DNA from: Ifrita kowaldi
Taxonomy: Eukaryota; Chordata; Aves; Passeriformes; Cinclosomatidae
Length of the DNA stretch: 64,000 nucleotides
NCBI GenBank assembly: GCA_013398055.1
Contig: VZRS01010750.1
Span: 186,001-250,000, forward strand
Reading direction: 5' to 3'
The notes below the pieces were generated by a model. That model was given only the letters and a program-made list of their open reading frames with translations, made no database searches and had not been told where the DNA came from. Position 1 is the first letter of the stretch; each line of letters begins with the position of its first letter. Below, piece by piece: positions 11,561 through 24,135 of the stretch. The position numbers were made by a program, and so were the translations under genes.

Positions 11561-13114
11561 CATGGTCAGCCTGATGAAGTACACAAAAGCTTTTGGCACT
11601 GCATATCTGCAATATCATGGACAGTCAAGGAGGCGCCTGTTATAAAAATACACAGTGAAACACAACTGGAGGACTGCTCTTTCTCAAAGGCTAACGTAAT
11701 GCATTCCTTCTGTTTAGGCTCATTTTCCAGCCTTTCACATTCTTTGTGAACAAGAGTTATAAAACAAGCCTGATGCAGTCCAATTATTTTTACTTTGAAG
11801 GCCATTAATCAAGATTGACTAAGAAAATGAAGACAGCTAAGCAAAATTTCATATGTGACTAGAGTGAGATTAAAATAAAACCAGATGGGGATGGACAGAG
11901 ACGTTAAGCTGCTTTCTCTCCCCCTTCCCTCCCCTTTTTTTTCTTTTTTTTGACTCATGTAATAAATGTCTTTTACAAATTACAGCACTCTTATTTTCTT
12001 ACAGTAAATCAAATTGGGTCATAATGTACAAGTGGTCTCATTGCTGAAATGTCAAAAATAGAACCCGCCTTGTTCTTCCAAAGCAATTCCTCAAATCTAA
12101 ACCAGCAGTGTGGCCTGACAGTCTATAAACCATCTACCTGGATGCGGATCCCTTTTAAGGTAACTGTCTGTAGCTGATAGAAGTATTTCACAAGCATCCA
12201 ACATGAGCTGTAGGCAGAGATCTATAGCATGCAGTCATTTGCAGAGGTCTGAACCTGAAGTTCTTACAGACATTGCATTTCTACAATTTTCAGGGAGTTT
12301 ATGGAACTGGGACTTTTTTTCTAAAGATCAAACAAATTTGAGTTAATGCCAACCAGTAGACCTGTAAAAATTATATATAAAAAAGCTTGCATAATTTTCA
12401 CAAAACCCTTTTTAATTGATTAGATGAAAGCCAGTGTACACACCGAGGAACTTCTTTAGAGATTTCAGGACACAGTAAGGAGAAAACAAATCAGAAGGAC
12501 AGGTAAAGATCCAGAATGATGGTCACATACCGTGAGGATTCTTTTTATAAAGTGACTACTGCAAATTACCTTAGGTAAGAAGATGAAACAGTCACATACA
12601 TATTATTGCCCTTTTATGAAATAAATTATTGGATGAAAAGAAGGGAAAATTTTAAAAAATATTTTTAGACTCACAATTTAAAATAAGTGCTGGTTTGGAA
12701 CCAGATTTTGAACATATCTGTACTGGTAAGTAAGCTCACTTATAGCAGTCCTGAACTATCCAGAAGCATATTTGATTAAATACAACTATCTCACTGCCAA
12801 GGAAAAAAACCAATCAACCCACCAAACAAAAACCCCAAACAAGTAGTTAGTAAGTATCTCATACGGGGGTCTGAGACATCCCAATTTTGCAGAAAGGTTA
12901 GCTGGTACAGTCCAACACAGAGGCTACATCCCCCAAATTCTACTGTGCTTGAAATGTTAATTGGGTCAGGGATCAGCACCTATCCCTATGCAAACATCTT
13001 GTTTTTAATAAGGGAAATCATGCACATGCAACTTGAAATTTTTTAAGTGCTATGAGTGCATTATTTCTTTCCCGGACTCTTTCATGCATCACCTGTCCTA
13101 ATTCATTTAAAGCC
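11561..13114. other. AT-rich non-coding DNA
   Basis: Contains a pyrimidine-rich stretch at about 11918-11951. Otherwise there is no recognised gene, repeat family or RNA. Confidence 0.5.
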
Positions 13115-14340
13115 ATAGCTTTCTCCTACCCATTCACTATAATGTTGCTGAAATAAGCCTGGAAGGCATCTCAAGGGATCATTTAGGCCATCCCCTCCAC
13201 CAAAGTCAGGATCAGCTGTTCCTAAATTATTCTTGACAGACGTTTGTCTAACCTGTTTATCAGCCCTCACACAGTGAAGTTTGTACAGGCTTCCCACCCA
13301 ATCAATTCTGATACTATCACAGAAAACATTTCCTCATGTCTACCCTTAATCTCTTTTCCTGAAAGTTAAGCCCACTACTTCTTTTGGACATTCACAACAG
13401 TTTATTACTTTCCTCTTTGCAGCTACCTTTTAAACATTTGAAGACTTATCATACATCCCTTCAGTTTGCCTCTTTCTAGACTAAACAACCTCACTGCCTT
13501 GAGTCTTTCCTCACAGGTCATGCTTTCCAGACCCTCAGTCGCTCATGCCTGTCTCCTTGGACTCTTTCCAACTGATTCACATCTTTCTTGAAATGCAGTG
13601 CCCCAAACTGGACCTAGTGCTCCAGATGAGGTGAGAAAGCAGAAGGACTATTTCATGTTTCTTACATATGCCAACATTGTTTATACAACCCAGTATGATG
13701 CTTGGGGGTTTGGTAACAGCCTGACCTTCCTCACTCACGTTCCTTTTGTGTTTGCTCTGGCACCCAGCTCCTTCACTAAAGAAAAACTAATTTGTCATCC
13801 ACTCCACCCCCTTGCAGCCCCCATCGAAGCCCAAGTAAACCGCCTGTTCTTCCACACTGGTGTACACCCTCTTTGCTTTAGGCCACTGCCTCAGTTTTTC
13901 AAGATCATTTTCATCCTTCAAAGCCTTTGCAATCCCTCCTGACTTGGTATCATGTGCAGCCTACTATCTAGGTTCTTAACTAAACTAACTAATAGAACTG
14001 GGCCCAAGAAAAAGCTTGAAGAATCCACCCTTCTGGTCAGATAGTGAACTGGTGATAACTTCTTTTTGTGTACAATTTCCCGTGCAGTTACATTCTGACA
14101 ATGAATCCTTCGCTTTTTTTGAGTGAACATCATATGAGACAATGTCAGAAATCCTAATGAAGTCAAGATGCATGGTACCTACTTCTTTGCTTTATCCAGA
14201 AGTCCTATTAACCTTAATTACGTCTGTAGTGTTATCTGGCATGTTTTGTTTCCTTCCACTCGGTAATTTATTGCTCTGCTATCTTGCAGGTGCTCACAGG
14301 AGTCTTGTTAGATGTTTGCATTTTCTGCAGAGGAAATGAC
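13115..14340 (-). mobile_element. Long ancient CR1/L3-like LINE copy, antisense
   Basis: About 1.2 kb of plus-strand sequence tracks the reverse complement of an amniote CR1/L3 3' region. Landmarks in order are 'agacgtttgtctaacctg', 'tttctagactaaacaacc', 'tttcctcacaggtcatgc', 'cacatctttcttgaaatgc', 'aaactggacctagtgctcc', 'gcaatccctcctgacttgg', 'agaactgggcccaagaa' and 'cctaatgaagtcaagatgc'. The element therefore runs on the minus strand, covering the end of the reverse transcriptase and the 3' region. Many substitutions and indels break every frame, so no long ORF remains. The divergence suggests a very old insertion of the turtle/crocodilian-like CR1 type rather than a bird-specific subfamily. 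Ends are approximate. Confidence 0.7.
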
Positions 14341-15093
14341 TCTTAGTGACTTTTAATTCTGTTAGTCCACCTTTCTTTATTTTTAGGTGAAAATTATTTT
14401 TCACACACTGTTTTTGTTTTTATTCTTCCTTTTTTTTTTTTTAAGAAAATGATGAAGTTTCTGTTTCTAGGAGAAGCAGAATATTTTAAAGCAATAGCCT
14501 GCTCCATGCAATCTTGAAGACCATATTCTCTTTGTGTTACATCTTCCTGTTCCTGCTTGGGTCTCCTGTCACAATTTATTTGTTTATCTCTTTCCTCACG
14601 GTACTTGCTCCATCCCAGCCTATTTTCCCTTTCAGTTCTTTCTCGCTGTCCCTCTTCTGACTGATAAATGGAAAAGTAGTTCAACAATATTCAAGTGAAA
14701 TTTAAGCTTTTGAACCCAAGGTATTTGAGGTGCTTTAGTATAAAGGTTAATTCACTTAATTCCTAATTTTCACATTCAAATATCCTTATGAACAGTAGAT
14801 CACACAGTTGTCTCTGAGGGGAAAGCTGCTTAGGAGCATAAAAAAGCTGTGCACTCTGCCTTGTCTTTTCTCAGATTAAAGAGATTTGAGTGGTGCTGAT
14901 AGTAGCTTTCAAGAGATGTTACTAGTGGCAAAATTCAGTAGATGTCTTCCTGGATGCTTGTTTATCTCTCTCACATTCCCTTTCCTTAATATAGCTAAAT
15001 GTGTACCTAGGCCAACCTTCCATTGTCCATTGCCCTTGATAATGCCTTTACTCGCCTCATTTCCCATGTCTCACTTGCAGAGGAATAAAAATG
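14341..15093. other. Non-coding DNA, nothing recognised
   Basis: A T-run at 14430-14442 produces the lysine-rich start of a 97-codon minus-strand frame (14394-14687), which otherwise has no domain. Confidence 0.5.
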
Positions 15094-15130
15094 CAGATGT
15101 ATTATTATTACAGATGTATTATTATTACAG
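15094..15130 (+). repeat. Two-copy 17-bp tandem duplication
   Basis: The unit CAGATGTATTATTATTA occurs twice, perfectly, at 15094-15110 and 15111-15127, followed by CAG. An exact copy implies a recent duplication event such as replication slippage. Confidence 0.9.
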
Positions 15131-18100
15131 AGAAGGATGAAAGAAAAAACAGAGACCTGTTTTGACCTCTGCAAAGCCATAGTGTTTTGGAAGGGTGTTT
15201 GTGTGGCATTGGATTTTAGATGGTCTCCAACCTGAAAAAAACAAAGCAAGCAAAATGAAATTTTGAAATGATAAGGCAAACAACAACTTAAACTTTCCCA
15301 TTTGCTGGAAGGTGCTTTGAACTAATACTATTTCTCTGAGCCTGTGATTCTGTATCCCATTATGTCCATTTTATACAGGGCTGAGAAGCTGACACTTTCC
15401 TGAAACTATAGCAGTGGAAGAAGTCTGAATCAACTGCAAAGAAAGCATGCACCCTGCCAGGGCTCTGCTTAACTCACCTTGCAGCACAAGCAGAAGCCAA
15501 GAACTGATTCTCCAGCTACGCCAGCTACCCACCACCTTCCCAATCTCTGCTCTCACATCTGTCCTTTCTGCTCTCTCTGATGCTTTCAGACACAAACTAC
15601 CTTTTTCTTTTTCTCCTAAGTGCCTTGATAAATAAAGCAGCCAATACAACCTCTCACTGAAGGAAGGTGTTTATCTATTTTTGTAAATAACAGCTGTGTG
15701 GAGTTGGAGAATGTTCATTTATCAGCATTTCAATGTACTCCTATGGAAAGCTGCAACTATTGATTTAAAAAAACCAAAACACCACTACCTTTATTAACCT
15801 GGTCTACTTGTTATGCTGGTCTGCTATGGACTCTGTTTGAAGTTAATGGAAATCCAGTAGATCCCTTCTATCTTCACTTCTGTGGAAGTGGCTCACCAAC
15901 ACAATAGAGCAAGCATCACTTCAACACTGCTGTAGTACCTCACTCCTTTTGGGACATCAAAGTGGGAAAAACTTCATTCTCCAGGTGAGCATCTTCAGCT
16001 TCAGCCCAGATACTTCAGGATTCAGCTGTCACATACCTTTAAAACAGGAGAAAGATTAATCCATTTTCTTACATGCTTCACAAAAGTTCAGCATCTCTCC
16101 CCTGCTGCACCCGACCTTAGGTCATCAGAGCACTGCACAGGAGGTGCATTGCCATGCTCTGCTAAAAACATTGGTGGTCTGAGGCTTTCCAGGTGCCTCA
16201 CTCAACCTGTTCCCTAGACAGCAACACCTGCTTGTGAACTCTCCTCCCCTGCTCAGGTGTTTTCTTTGTCACATGTACCATTAATGATCTGCAGATGGGC
16301 TGAACTGCTGGCTAGTTCATCACTCCAAGGCTTGACTCAGGGAGGAAAGACAATCCAGATGGGATTTAACCTGCAGTGTGTTGCTCAGGCTGTCCATCTG
16401 AAATTATAGCCCACTAGCATAGAGTGAAAAAACATTTTCCACAGTGTGTGGTGAGAGACATTGACACTGCAACACACTGGTAAGCAACTAAGAAAATAAA
16501 TAGTCTGTACTTGCTAGTATTCACTGACAATTCATGACAGAACAGACAGAGCCTGCTCTTTTGCATGGTTGAGGCTAAAGATATTCTCTGGTCTACTCAC
16601 CAGACACATTTTATAGCCCAAGCAGTGCAACTCAGTGAGGTGTTTCAGCCAATGTTAATGAAGTGGAATTTATGGCAAAGGTTGAAAGACTGAATAACAA
16701 AGCAGGTAATTTGCTCTAAGAAGTGTGGGGTTTGTGGTCTGTTTCCATTCCCAGAGGTAAGGTCAGGAAGGAAAACCTAATGGGTAACACATAAGAGTCT
16801 CAAGACTTGAGCTTCATTCAAAGTGGTGCTTTAAACTTCTCGAGCAAGCCATGTATTTGTGCCTCCTTGTCTCAGTGAGCAGCTGTAGGTTAAGATCATG
16901 CATGGTGGCAATGAGCGGTGTGGAAAATCCTGACATGGAAAAACACCTCAAAGAAAGCTGTGAAGTTATTTCCTGGTAGTTTGGGACTGGACAGAACATA
17001 AGCCCGTATTTCATCTGAAGTGCTTGCATAAGACTGTTGTGGGAGTTTTTCAAAGACCCTCTGTTGAGTCCAAGTTACAACTTGTTTAGGATACTCAGGA
17101 AGCCAGGAAAACTTTCAAACCATAATATGAGTTACTGTTAGCTCCTATATAGAGGCAAAAACATTAAGACTGTTTCAACAGCATCCAGGCACGTCTGCTT
17201 GGACAGAAATCTGCCTTCAAATTTGTCCTGCTCTGTTTCTCACCAGCCTTCCACCCCACATCCTCTCTGGGAAAGCCCTGGACTTTATAAAGAACTGGGC
17301 TCTGCTACCTGTGGTCTCACCACATCAAGACCACATCACAACTATGTCTTAACCCATGCTCCCAGAGTTTCTTGCCAGCAGAGAAGGAAAGCTGAACTGT
17401 GTGGCTTCCTAGGGGGACACTTCTAATAGCCAGGCAGGAATTCAGTCAGCAGTCCTTTCAGCACATGATATGATAACATGATACCATTTTGATATAGTCA
17501 TATTAGAGTTTTTAAAACACTTCTAAGAAATATATTTAAATGACATTTTATCTGCTACTGTTTAAGGCTACCTCAAACCTTCAACTACACTATCAGGCAA
17601 TAGCTGTGCTCCTGAGGAAGATTGTGATGGCCACCCATACAGAACAGTCATCTCTATTTGCTCCAGATTAGTAACACTAAATGAAGAGCAGTTTCTGGAG
17701 CCCTTCTAGTTCTGAAATCTACCTCAACTCCTTGTATTGTATCAAACATGTATTTGCTGAACTTAGTACCTTATTTCTTCCATCACCAGTTACTGATACA
17801 ATTGTTTAGGATTATGGCTATTATATTTACCAGATGTCAATGAAGAGATGCATTTTACTCTTTAGTGTAGTGAAGACCGTATTGCAAAGAAAAATGACTA
17901 TTTTTTTTCTCCAGTCACTGCCTATTTGGAGTAAACTCTGAAGGAACTAATTCTGTTCTCTTCTGGATGGGTGAATTCGCATAAAGAAAGAAAAAAAAGA
18001 AATACTATCTCTTGTAGGGAGGTAATGCTACACTTTAGGATAGGAGATAAAAAGGATTATGGAATTTTAGAGATAATTTCTTTCTTCCCTCCTGGGCTAC

Positions 18101-19200
18101 CCTTGTTTTGCCTACGGTATCATTCCTAGAATATCTAGGCTGCATGCAGTGTTGAAGTGTAATTTTCTGTCATTACAGTCACACAAAGTAATATATGCAT
18201 ATGCAGTTTTAGGTAGGAAAGGTATGGTCAGATCCTTACCTGGCTACTTTAAATTCTTCTGCCATATGATCTCTCATACTAAAGAAATCATACAGGAATC
18301 TTCCTCATGCTGTAGAAGACAATGACCCATTCCACACTAAATTCACTATTTTCAGTAATTGGGCATAATGGTGAACTCGCCAGAGCACGCAGCCCATTTC
18401 CAGTGTCTTTGTGCACACACAGTTCAGTTGTTCAAATATCTCTGACTTATAGCATGAACATACAGCAAAGAAGGCACTCCAAAGACTTAGCTGTCTGCCA
18501 CTTTTTTCTCAAATCTTACTGTTTTACTGAATGCTCTCTGTCTCTAGCATGTCCATGCTCTGCTTTCACATACTTCATTGGTTTGTTTGGGGGTTTTTTT
18601 CCATATATAACTAAATTACAAAAATTATTTATTTGAAAGCCAAGTATCTGCAGAAGTGAAAATTTAAAGAGTTAGCTACAGTATGTGGCTGGCATGAGCA
18701 CATTTTGCCTACCACTGTACTTGAGGCATGCCAACTTCTCCAACTAAAAGCACAGAGACAGACAGATGGGTTTTAACATCCGATGGCCTGTGATTCCTCA
18801 GCCAGAACTGTACAGTCAAATGCTGGTCACAGCTCCACTGACAGGGAGGAAACCTCAGAGCAGATCTGCAGCAAGGTGTGAATTCGTGCCTCTGGTCTAG
18901 GGTACAGTAGTTAAGGCAGTTCACTAACACCCCATACACACCATAAGAGTATAAATTAGCATTTTCAGTCTGAGGAAACAACACTCTTGAATTAGGTCTA
19001 CTTCTTTATCATCACCACCCCAAGAGAACTTTTGCTCCATTGTACTGTTTCGGGGTAAGAAATTAACCTCTGAGATTAAAGTGAGAAAGTGAACTGCATA
19101 TGAATGTATCAAAAGAACAAGGAAAAGAGCAAGCATCTGGAAAAAATCAAGTTCACTCCTGCTTAGATTATTCCAAAACAAGATTCTTAAAAGTTTTATT
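15131..19200. other. Non-coding DNA without recognised genes
   Basis: Short frames only, the longest about 104 codons, with no domain on either strand. No transposon family was recognised. Confidence 0.5.
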
Positions 19201-19201
19201 G

Positions 19202-19261
19202 GGCACCTGAGAAATGTCTCACAGCCAGGTTTTTCACCTGGTGGAAAATGTTGGAGGTGCC
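19202..19261. repeat. Small nested inverted repeat
   Basis: The outer arms GGCACCT (19202-19208) and AGGTGCC (19255-19261) enclose inner arms CCAGGT (19225-19230) and ACCTGG (19236-19241) with a 5-nt loop. The intervening segments pair poorly, so a stable long hairpin is doubtful. Confidence 0.4.
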
Positions 19262-22200
19262 AGTTCCAGAACAGCCATCAAATCTATCACACCTACTTCT
19301 TTTCTTGTTCTGCAGGCAAGTAGTGGACTGATATTTCTAGAGGCCTCTCATATTTGATACAAGTTTCATCGTGTTCTCTGCTTTGTGGCCCCACATTTTC
19401 ATCAGGACCTATTTCATCTCTGCAGTACTGACAGTAGCTAAGTTGTCTATGTGAGGCACATTATGGACCATCCAGGCACCTGAGCAGATCAGGCATCTAT
19501 GTTCCACCTCTGTGCTTCAGCAGGATTTCAAATACTGGAGAGCTCAGTAACATACACTGAAGAATTTCTAGACAGAGATGTAGTTGCCAAAATTTTAAAA
19601 TACTGAGCCTGAGAAAATACGGTGATGTTAGGTGCTAGTGAAGCCACTTTACTTCTGTCAGATCTGCAGAGATTGAGTGTGTTTGCCTCAGTTTAGAAAG
19701 TTGAACTCTCCCAATCCACTGCCCTCCAGCCTCCCAGCCCCCCAGCTGGCAATTTCCATCTTAGGCAGGAAAATTGGTGCAAAAATGCTCATCAATCTTA
19801 TCAGTTTACCAACAGCCTTATCCCCTTTAGCACACACTGTCCTGACCAAAGATATCTTCACAGATACCAGAGCCTGGCTTGCAGCATCAGTCTCCTCATT
19901 TCATGCTAGTTTCTGTTGGGCATCAAGGTATTTTTGTTTTACAATTCAGCTGAGACACTTGAAGGCGGACATAAAGAACCGTTTTAAGACAAGCATTCTG
20001 GCTTGGCAGCCTCTATTCCCACTGAAGCAAAAGTGAATTTTACCAATTTCACTGAAAACACAGCTACACCAAGAACAAATATGTCCAAGCACCTCACTCC
20101 AGCTGTCTTGTCTTGAAGGTGAATGTTCTTCCCTTTAAAGAATATGCTTAAGGGGACTAAACATATATGTAGAGGGATTATCTGCTGTGACATCTGTGAC
20201 ATCTAAGATGAATGAACAGTGGGTACTTAAATTGAAATTCAAGAAAGCATTGAATGAGTCAGAGCAATTAATTCAAGGTCTGCCAGACCAGTTAGCCTAC
20301 GAACCCTTAAACACTCAAAGAGAGGTAGACACAACATTTGAGTTAAATAATTATAATGGCAGTCTTACTAGTTCCATTGATTCTAGAGGGAACCAGGATC
20401 TTTTAGTCTAGGGAAGAAATCTAAATCAATCATTGTCCTCTAGAACAGAGACAGTGATGTATACAATCCCAAAAGATTCCTTCATCAGTTTGAAAAGTAT
20501 GTGGATCAAGTTCTCACCTCCTTTACACCCTTGGCAGACATGCTGGGGTCCCATGAGATTTTACAGCTATAATAGAAAAGAACTTAAAACACTGAGTCAT
20601 AAAGACCACATCTGCATCTCCTTCCTTCTGCCTTCTCCCTCTTTCACCTTTTCATTGCATTCTGTTTCTGAGATGCTTTGAATATATACACATGAAAATT
20701 GCATGGGGATTGTTCTGTTCATCTAATTAATGTTAGCATTGCAAATTAAAAAAAATAAAATTAAAAATGTACAAATTTTTGTTGTACTAGGAAATCACTT
20801 TTCCTTTCTTATAAATTTTCATAGAAGTTTTTTGTTTGTCAGTTTTTTGTAGCTTGGCTTTTTATTTTTTTGTCTCCAGGAGAGCATGTACAAATTGGTA
20901 CAACAAACCCAAGCAGATCCACAGGCAATCATTTAAGGGAAAAGGTTTGCCTTATACATATTCAATGACAAACCAAAGTGTTCCTGTATAATAGCTACAT
21001 AATATATATTTCAATAAATTATTTAAGTGTGTATTTATGTAGAGGATCTGAACAGCACTAAGAGCACCTTTCTGATGCATGGATGGGTGTTCTAGTCTGG
21101 AGAAGAAAACAAAACTGATTTTGCTAAGCAATATTCTAGTAGACTGGGGCCGCAAGCTTCATCACTCCACACCCTCTCCCAAGGATAGGTAGCTTCAAAG
21201 CTACTGAAGGGTTGACGCTGCCCTGCGTGCTGCCAGGACACTCCTTGCAGAGCAGCCTGTATTCCCACTGCCCCTCCTCTTTGTGCCAGGGTATCTGTCA
21301 GCACCTTCTCTGCCCAGCTGCCTGCATCACCGTGCCTCCTCACTGCACTTGGTGGTACCAAGTGCTCCTGTCCACTCACATGCCCCCAGCTCTCCCCACT
21401 ATCACTGCGGATTATTTTTCTGAGAATTAAACCATTCTGCATGTCAACACATTCTGCAGGGAGGATGGCACAGATATGATATAGATTACAGAAGAGCTAT
21501 CCAAGCTGAGTGCAGGATGCTGCAGCAGACAATACTTAAATAATAATTAATAAGCCATGTGTCCTTTAACTACATCCCTTCCATGATCTGTCCCAGTCTC
21601 ACGTTCTTCTGACATCAGATGAACAAGACAGGCTTTCTGATTTAACTTCACTTTTTCAACTTTTTTTTTAACATACAAATCCATGACACAGATTTTGCTT
21701 CTTTCTGCCAGTCCCTTCTCCATTATTCAACATTAGTTAGAGAGATAAGACTTGTTAACTTAAATGTGTGCAGAGTAGAATATTTAGATTGATGTACAGA
21801 GATGTTGCTCATAAAAGTATGCACAAGGCCTTGACAAAATCATGCAACCTGTTTTCTCCAGGCAGTTAAAATATTTTCCAATTTAGCCAATGACTAGACT
21901 TATCCCCTATTTTATTCATGAAAACAGTGTCAAAATGCGAAATAAGGGCATTCTGCTTCCTCCCCTAATTTGAAATATCATCTTGAATTGGAAATGAAAC
22001 AGTTTTTAAAAAACCTTACATGCTTCAAACTCATGATTTTTTTTTTTTTATACCGAGACATTTAATTCCCTCCCCTCTTTCAAACTGTGATTTTTTAGAC
22101 AAGTGAGGTTTTTTCCAAATGCCCTCAACTCCCATGAAATAGTTCCAAGGCATCCTCTCCAGTTATGTCAATCAGTTTCAGGCAGTCTGCAAAGAGACAT

Positions 22201-22290
22201 GACATTTCATAACAATGACATACCAGCCTGGGAAATGAGTGGTGGGAAATAAGTGGTTTGCTTAAAATAATCTCATTCATCTACACAAAT
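19262..22290. other. Non-coding DNA without recognised genes
   Basis: Contains AT-rich tracts near 20745-20780. Frames on both strands between 21092 and 21442 overlap each other in a locally GC-richer patch and show no domain. Nothing further was recognised. Confidence 0.5.
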
Positions 22291-22323
22291 TCATATATAT
22301 CTATATATACATATATATATATA
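22291..22323. repeat. AT dinucleotide microsatellite
   Basis: An interrupted (TA)n tract with single C interruptions. It is likely polymorphic in length. Confidence 0.85.
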
Positions 22324-24054
22324 ACGGTATCTTTCTTCAACTTAACCTAGTTAAATGCAAAAAATATTAAAAAGTGAATTAAAAATTGAAAGGCTTCCTA
22401 CCTGGGAAAAGATTCAGGTTTCACAAGTAATGAGTGGGAAGAAAAAAATGTCTGATTTCTCTGCTGCTCATGGGTATTTTGATTGAATTTAACACATCTC
22501 AAGCTGCCAAAAGCCAATGCTACTCATATGAAGCAGTACTGCTTCTCCAATTAAAAAGTGGAAGCACAGCTGCTTCCAGGCAAGTGGGAAGGAAAGTTGG
22601 ATTGAGTGGCAGCAAAAAAAGAGGAAAAAAAATAAATACATGTGCTAATTTCTTTATAAGAAGTTTATTATTTGGTTGTTTTTGCAAGCAGTTGGCTGCT
22701 GTGGTGGTAAGAAGCCAGGGCACAGGTGGAATGGCTGTTATTGTGTGCTACCAACGGAAACACAGGAACGTGAACTCCTTCCCTTGACTACACCTTGTTT
22801 TCTATTTAACATTTTTACCAGCCTTGTTCCCTCTTTTCCTTTCCTGCCGGGAAAAATCTGTATATATTGGACCCTTGTAGTTCACCTCTCAAGGATGAAA
22901 ATATTAACAGAAATTTCTTTTTGAGGCATCTCAGGAGTAAGATGTATATATATGATGTGCATTCTTCCATGGTGTTTGATCAAATATAGATATTTTAAAA
23001 GGGTAGAATCCAATCCAGCTGGAGTACTGGTGTTTTCTCATCCTTCCTATTGAACTGATGTGCAGGCTAGGTCTAATACTAGATCATCTGTCAATATTGT
23101 GCTGCATGCTGTACACAACAAGAGCTGTGAAAAGCAGTAAAACTGTCTTGCAGGATAGTGCACAGACATGCCTAACATCCAATATCCGCCACATGCAAAT
23201 ATTACCGTTATAACATTAATTATCCTACCAATAAAAGAACAGAGAAAGTAACCAGCTATCACACTCTTGTCCATTTTTCTTCAGACCTGCGGCTTTATGC
23301 AACACAATTAATTAATTAAATAAATACTGCAGCTTAAAAAGGAAACCTGCAAACAATTAAAGATGGGTACAGACAAAAAAATAAGACATTCTCAGATTCT
23401 AGGATATGTTAGACTTTGGAAAGTACAAATTACTCTGAACTTTCCCAAATATCCATAAATCATTATTGAGTCAGATTCCAGATCTGACAGCCCACCTTTT
23501 GAAAGCACACCTTTGGAAACCAGATACAAGTTTAAGAGTGCACCTTAAGAGCTGAAAAATCCTCAGGTAACTGTGAGATACCAAATCACTACACATTAAC
23601 TAAGTCGAGTTATACACAGCTTTTCATTCTTCACCAAATGTGAAACAGTTTGAAGAGGCTTAAAACAATCCCTGTAACTTTGCACTCCCTGTGGCCTGTA
23701 TATGTAGAGTCTATTCACATAGGGTTTATTCACCTCTCCTGACTTGTGCTGTGATACCAACTCCGTTTTCCAAAGCCAATTTGAAAACTATGCATATAAA
23801 TAAGAAAATAGACCAAAGAACAAGATCCATACCTGGTAGTGGAAAATGGATCAAATATTGTCCCACCCTACATGGGTTCAAGGTCCAAGAAAGTAGGCAA
23901 TATATGTACTTCCCCTAAATGACCTGCGAGATGGACTGAACTTTCCAAACTGCTTAAATCACACAGGAACTTACACTGCCTTTTAAAAATGTGATATTAC
24001 TGTCCAAGAGACAGGGTTTTCTAAGCCAATTTGGCATTTAACATTGCAGGTAGA
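22324..24054. other. AT-rich non-coding DNA
   Basis: The longest frame is 117 codons (22434-22787, plus). It contains a lysine-rich segment from an A-rich tract and has no domain. No supported gene. Confidence 0.5.
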
Positions 24055-24059
24055 TGTCA

Positions 24060-24135
24060 AGTGGGATTTTCAGAAATGCCCACACCCCACTTCAATCGAT
24101 GGGACTGAAGTCAGTCCCACTGAAATCAATAGTCA
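24060..24135. mobile_element. Probable palindromic DNA-transposon (MITE) remnant
   Basis: Contains the inverted repeat TGGGACTGA (24100-24108) / TCAGTCCCA (24111-24119) with a 2-bp centre, preceded by 'gtgggattttcagaaatgcc'. This layout matches what I recall of degraded palindromic non-autonomous DNA transposons of birds and reptiles. Those carry a 'gggattttcaaaag'-type terminus and a core near 'cccattgacttcaatggg'. Only part of the element survives here. The inverted repeat is observed; the family identity is recalled and uncertain. Confidence 0.35.

Noticed and set aside
19202..19261. Nested inverted repeat as a microRNA precursor
   Set aside because: Pairing between the outer and inner arms is poor, so no continuous stem forms.
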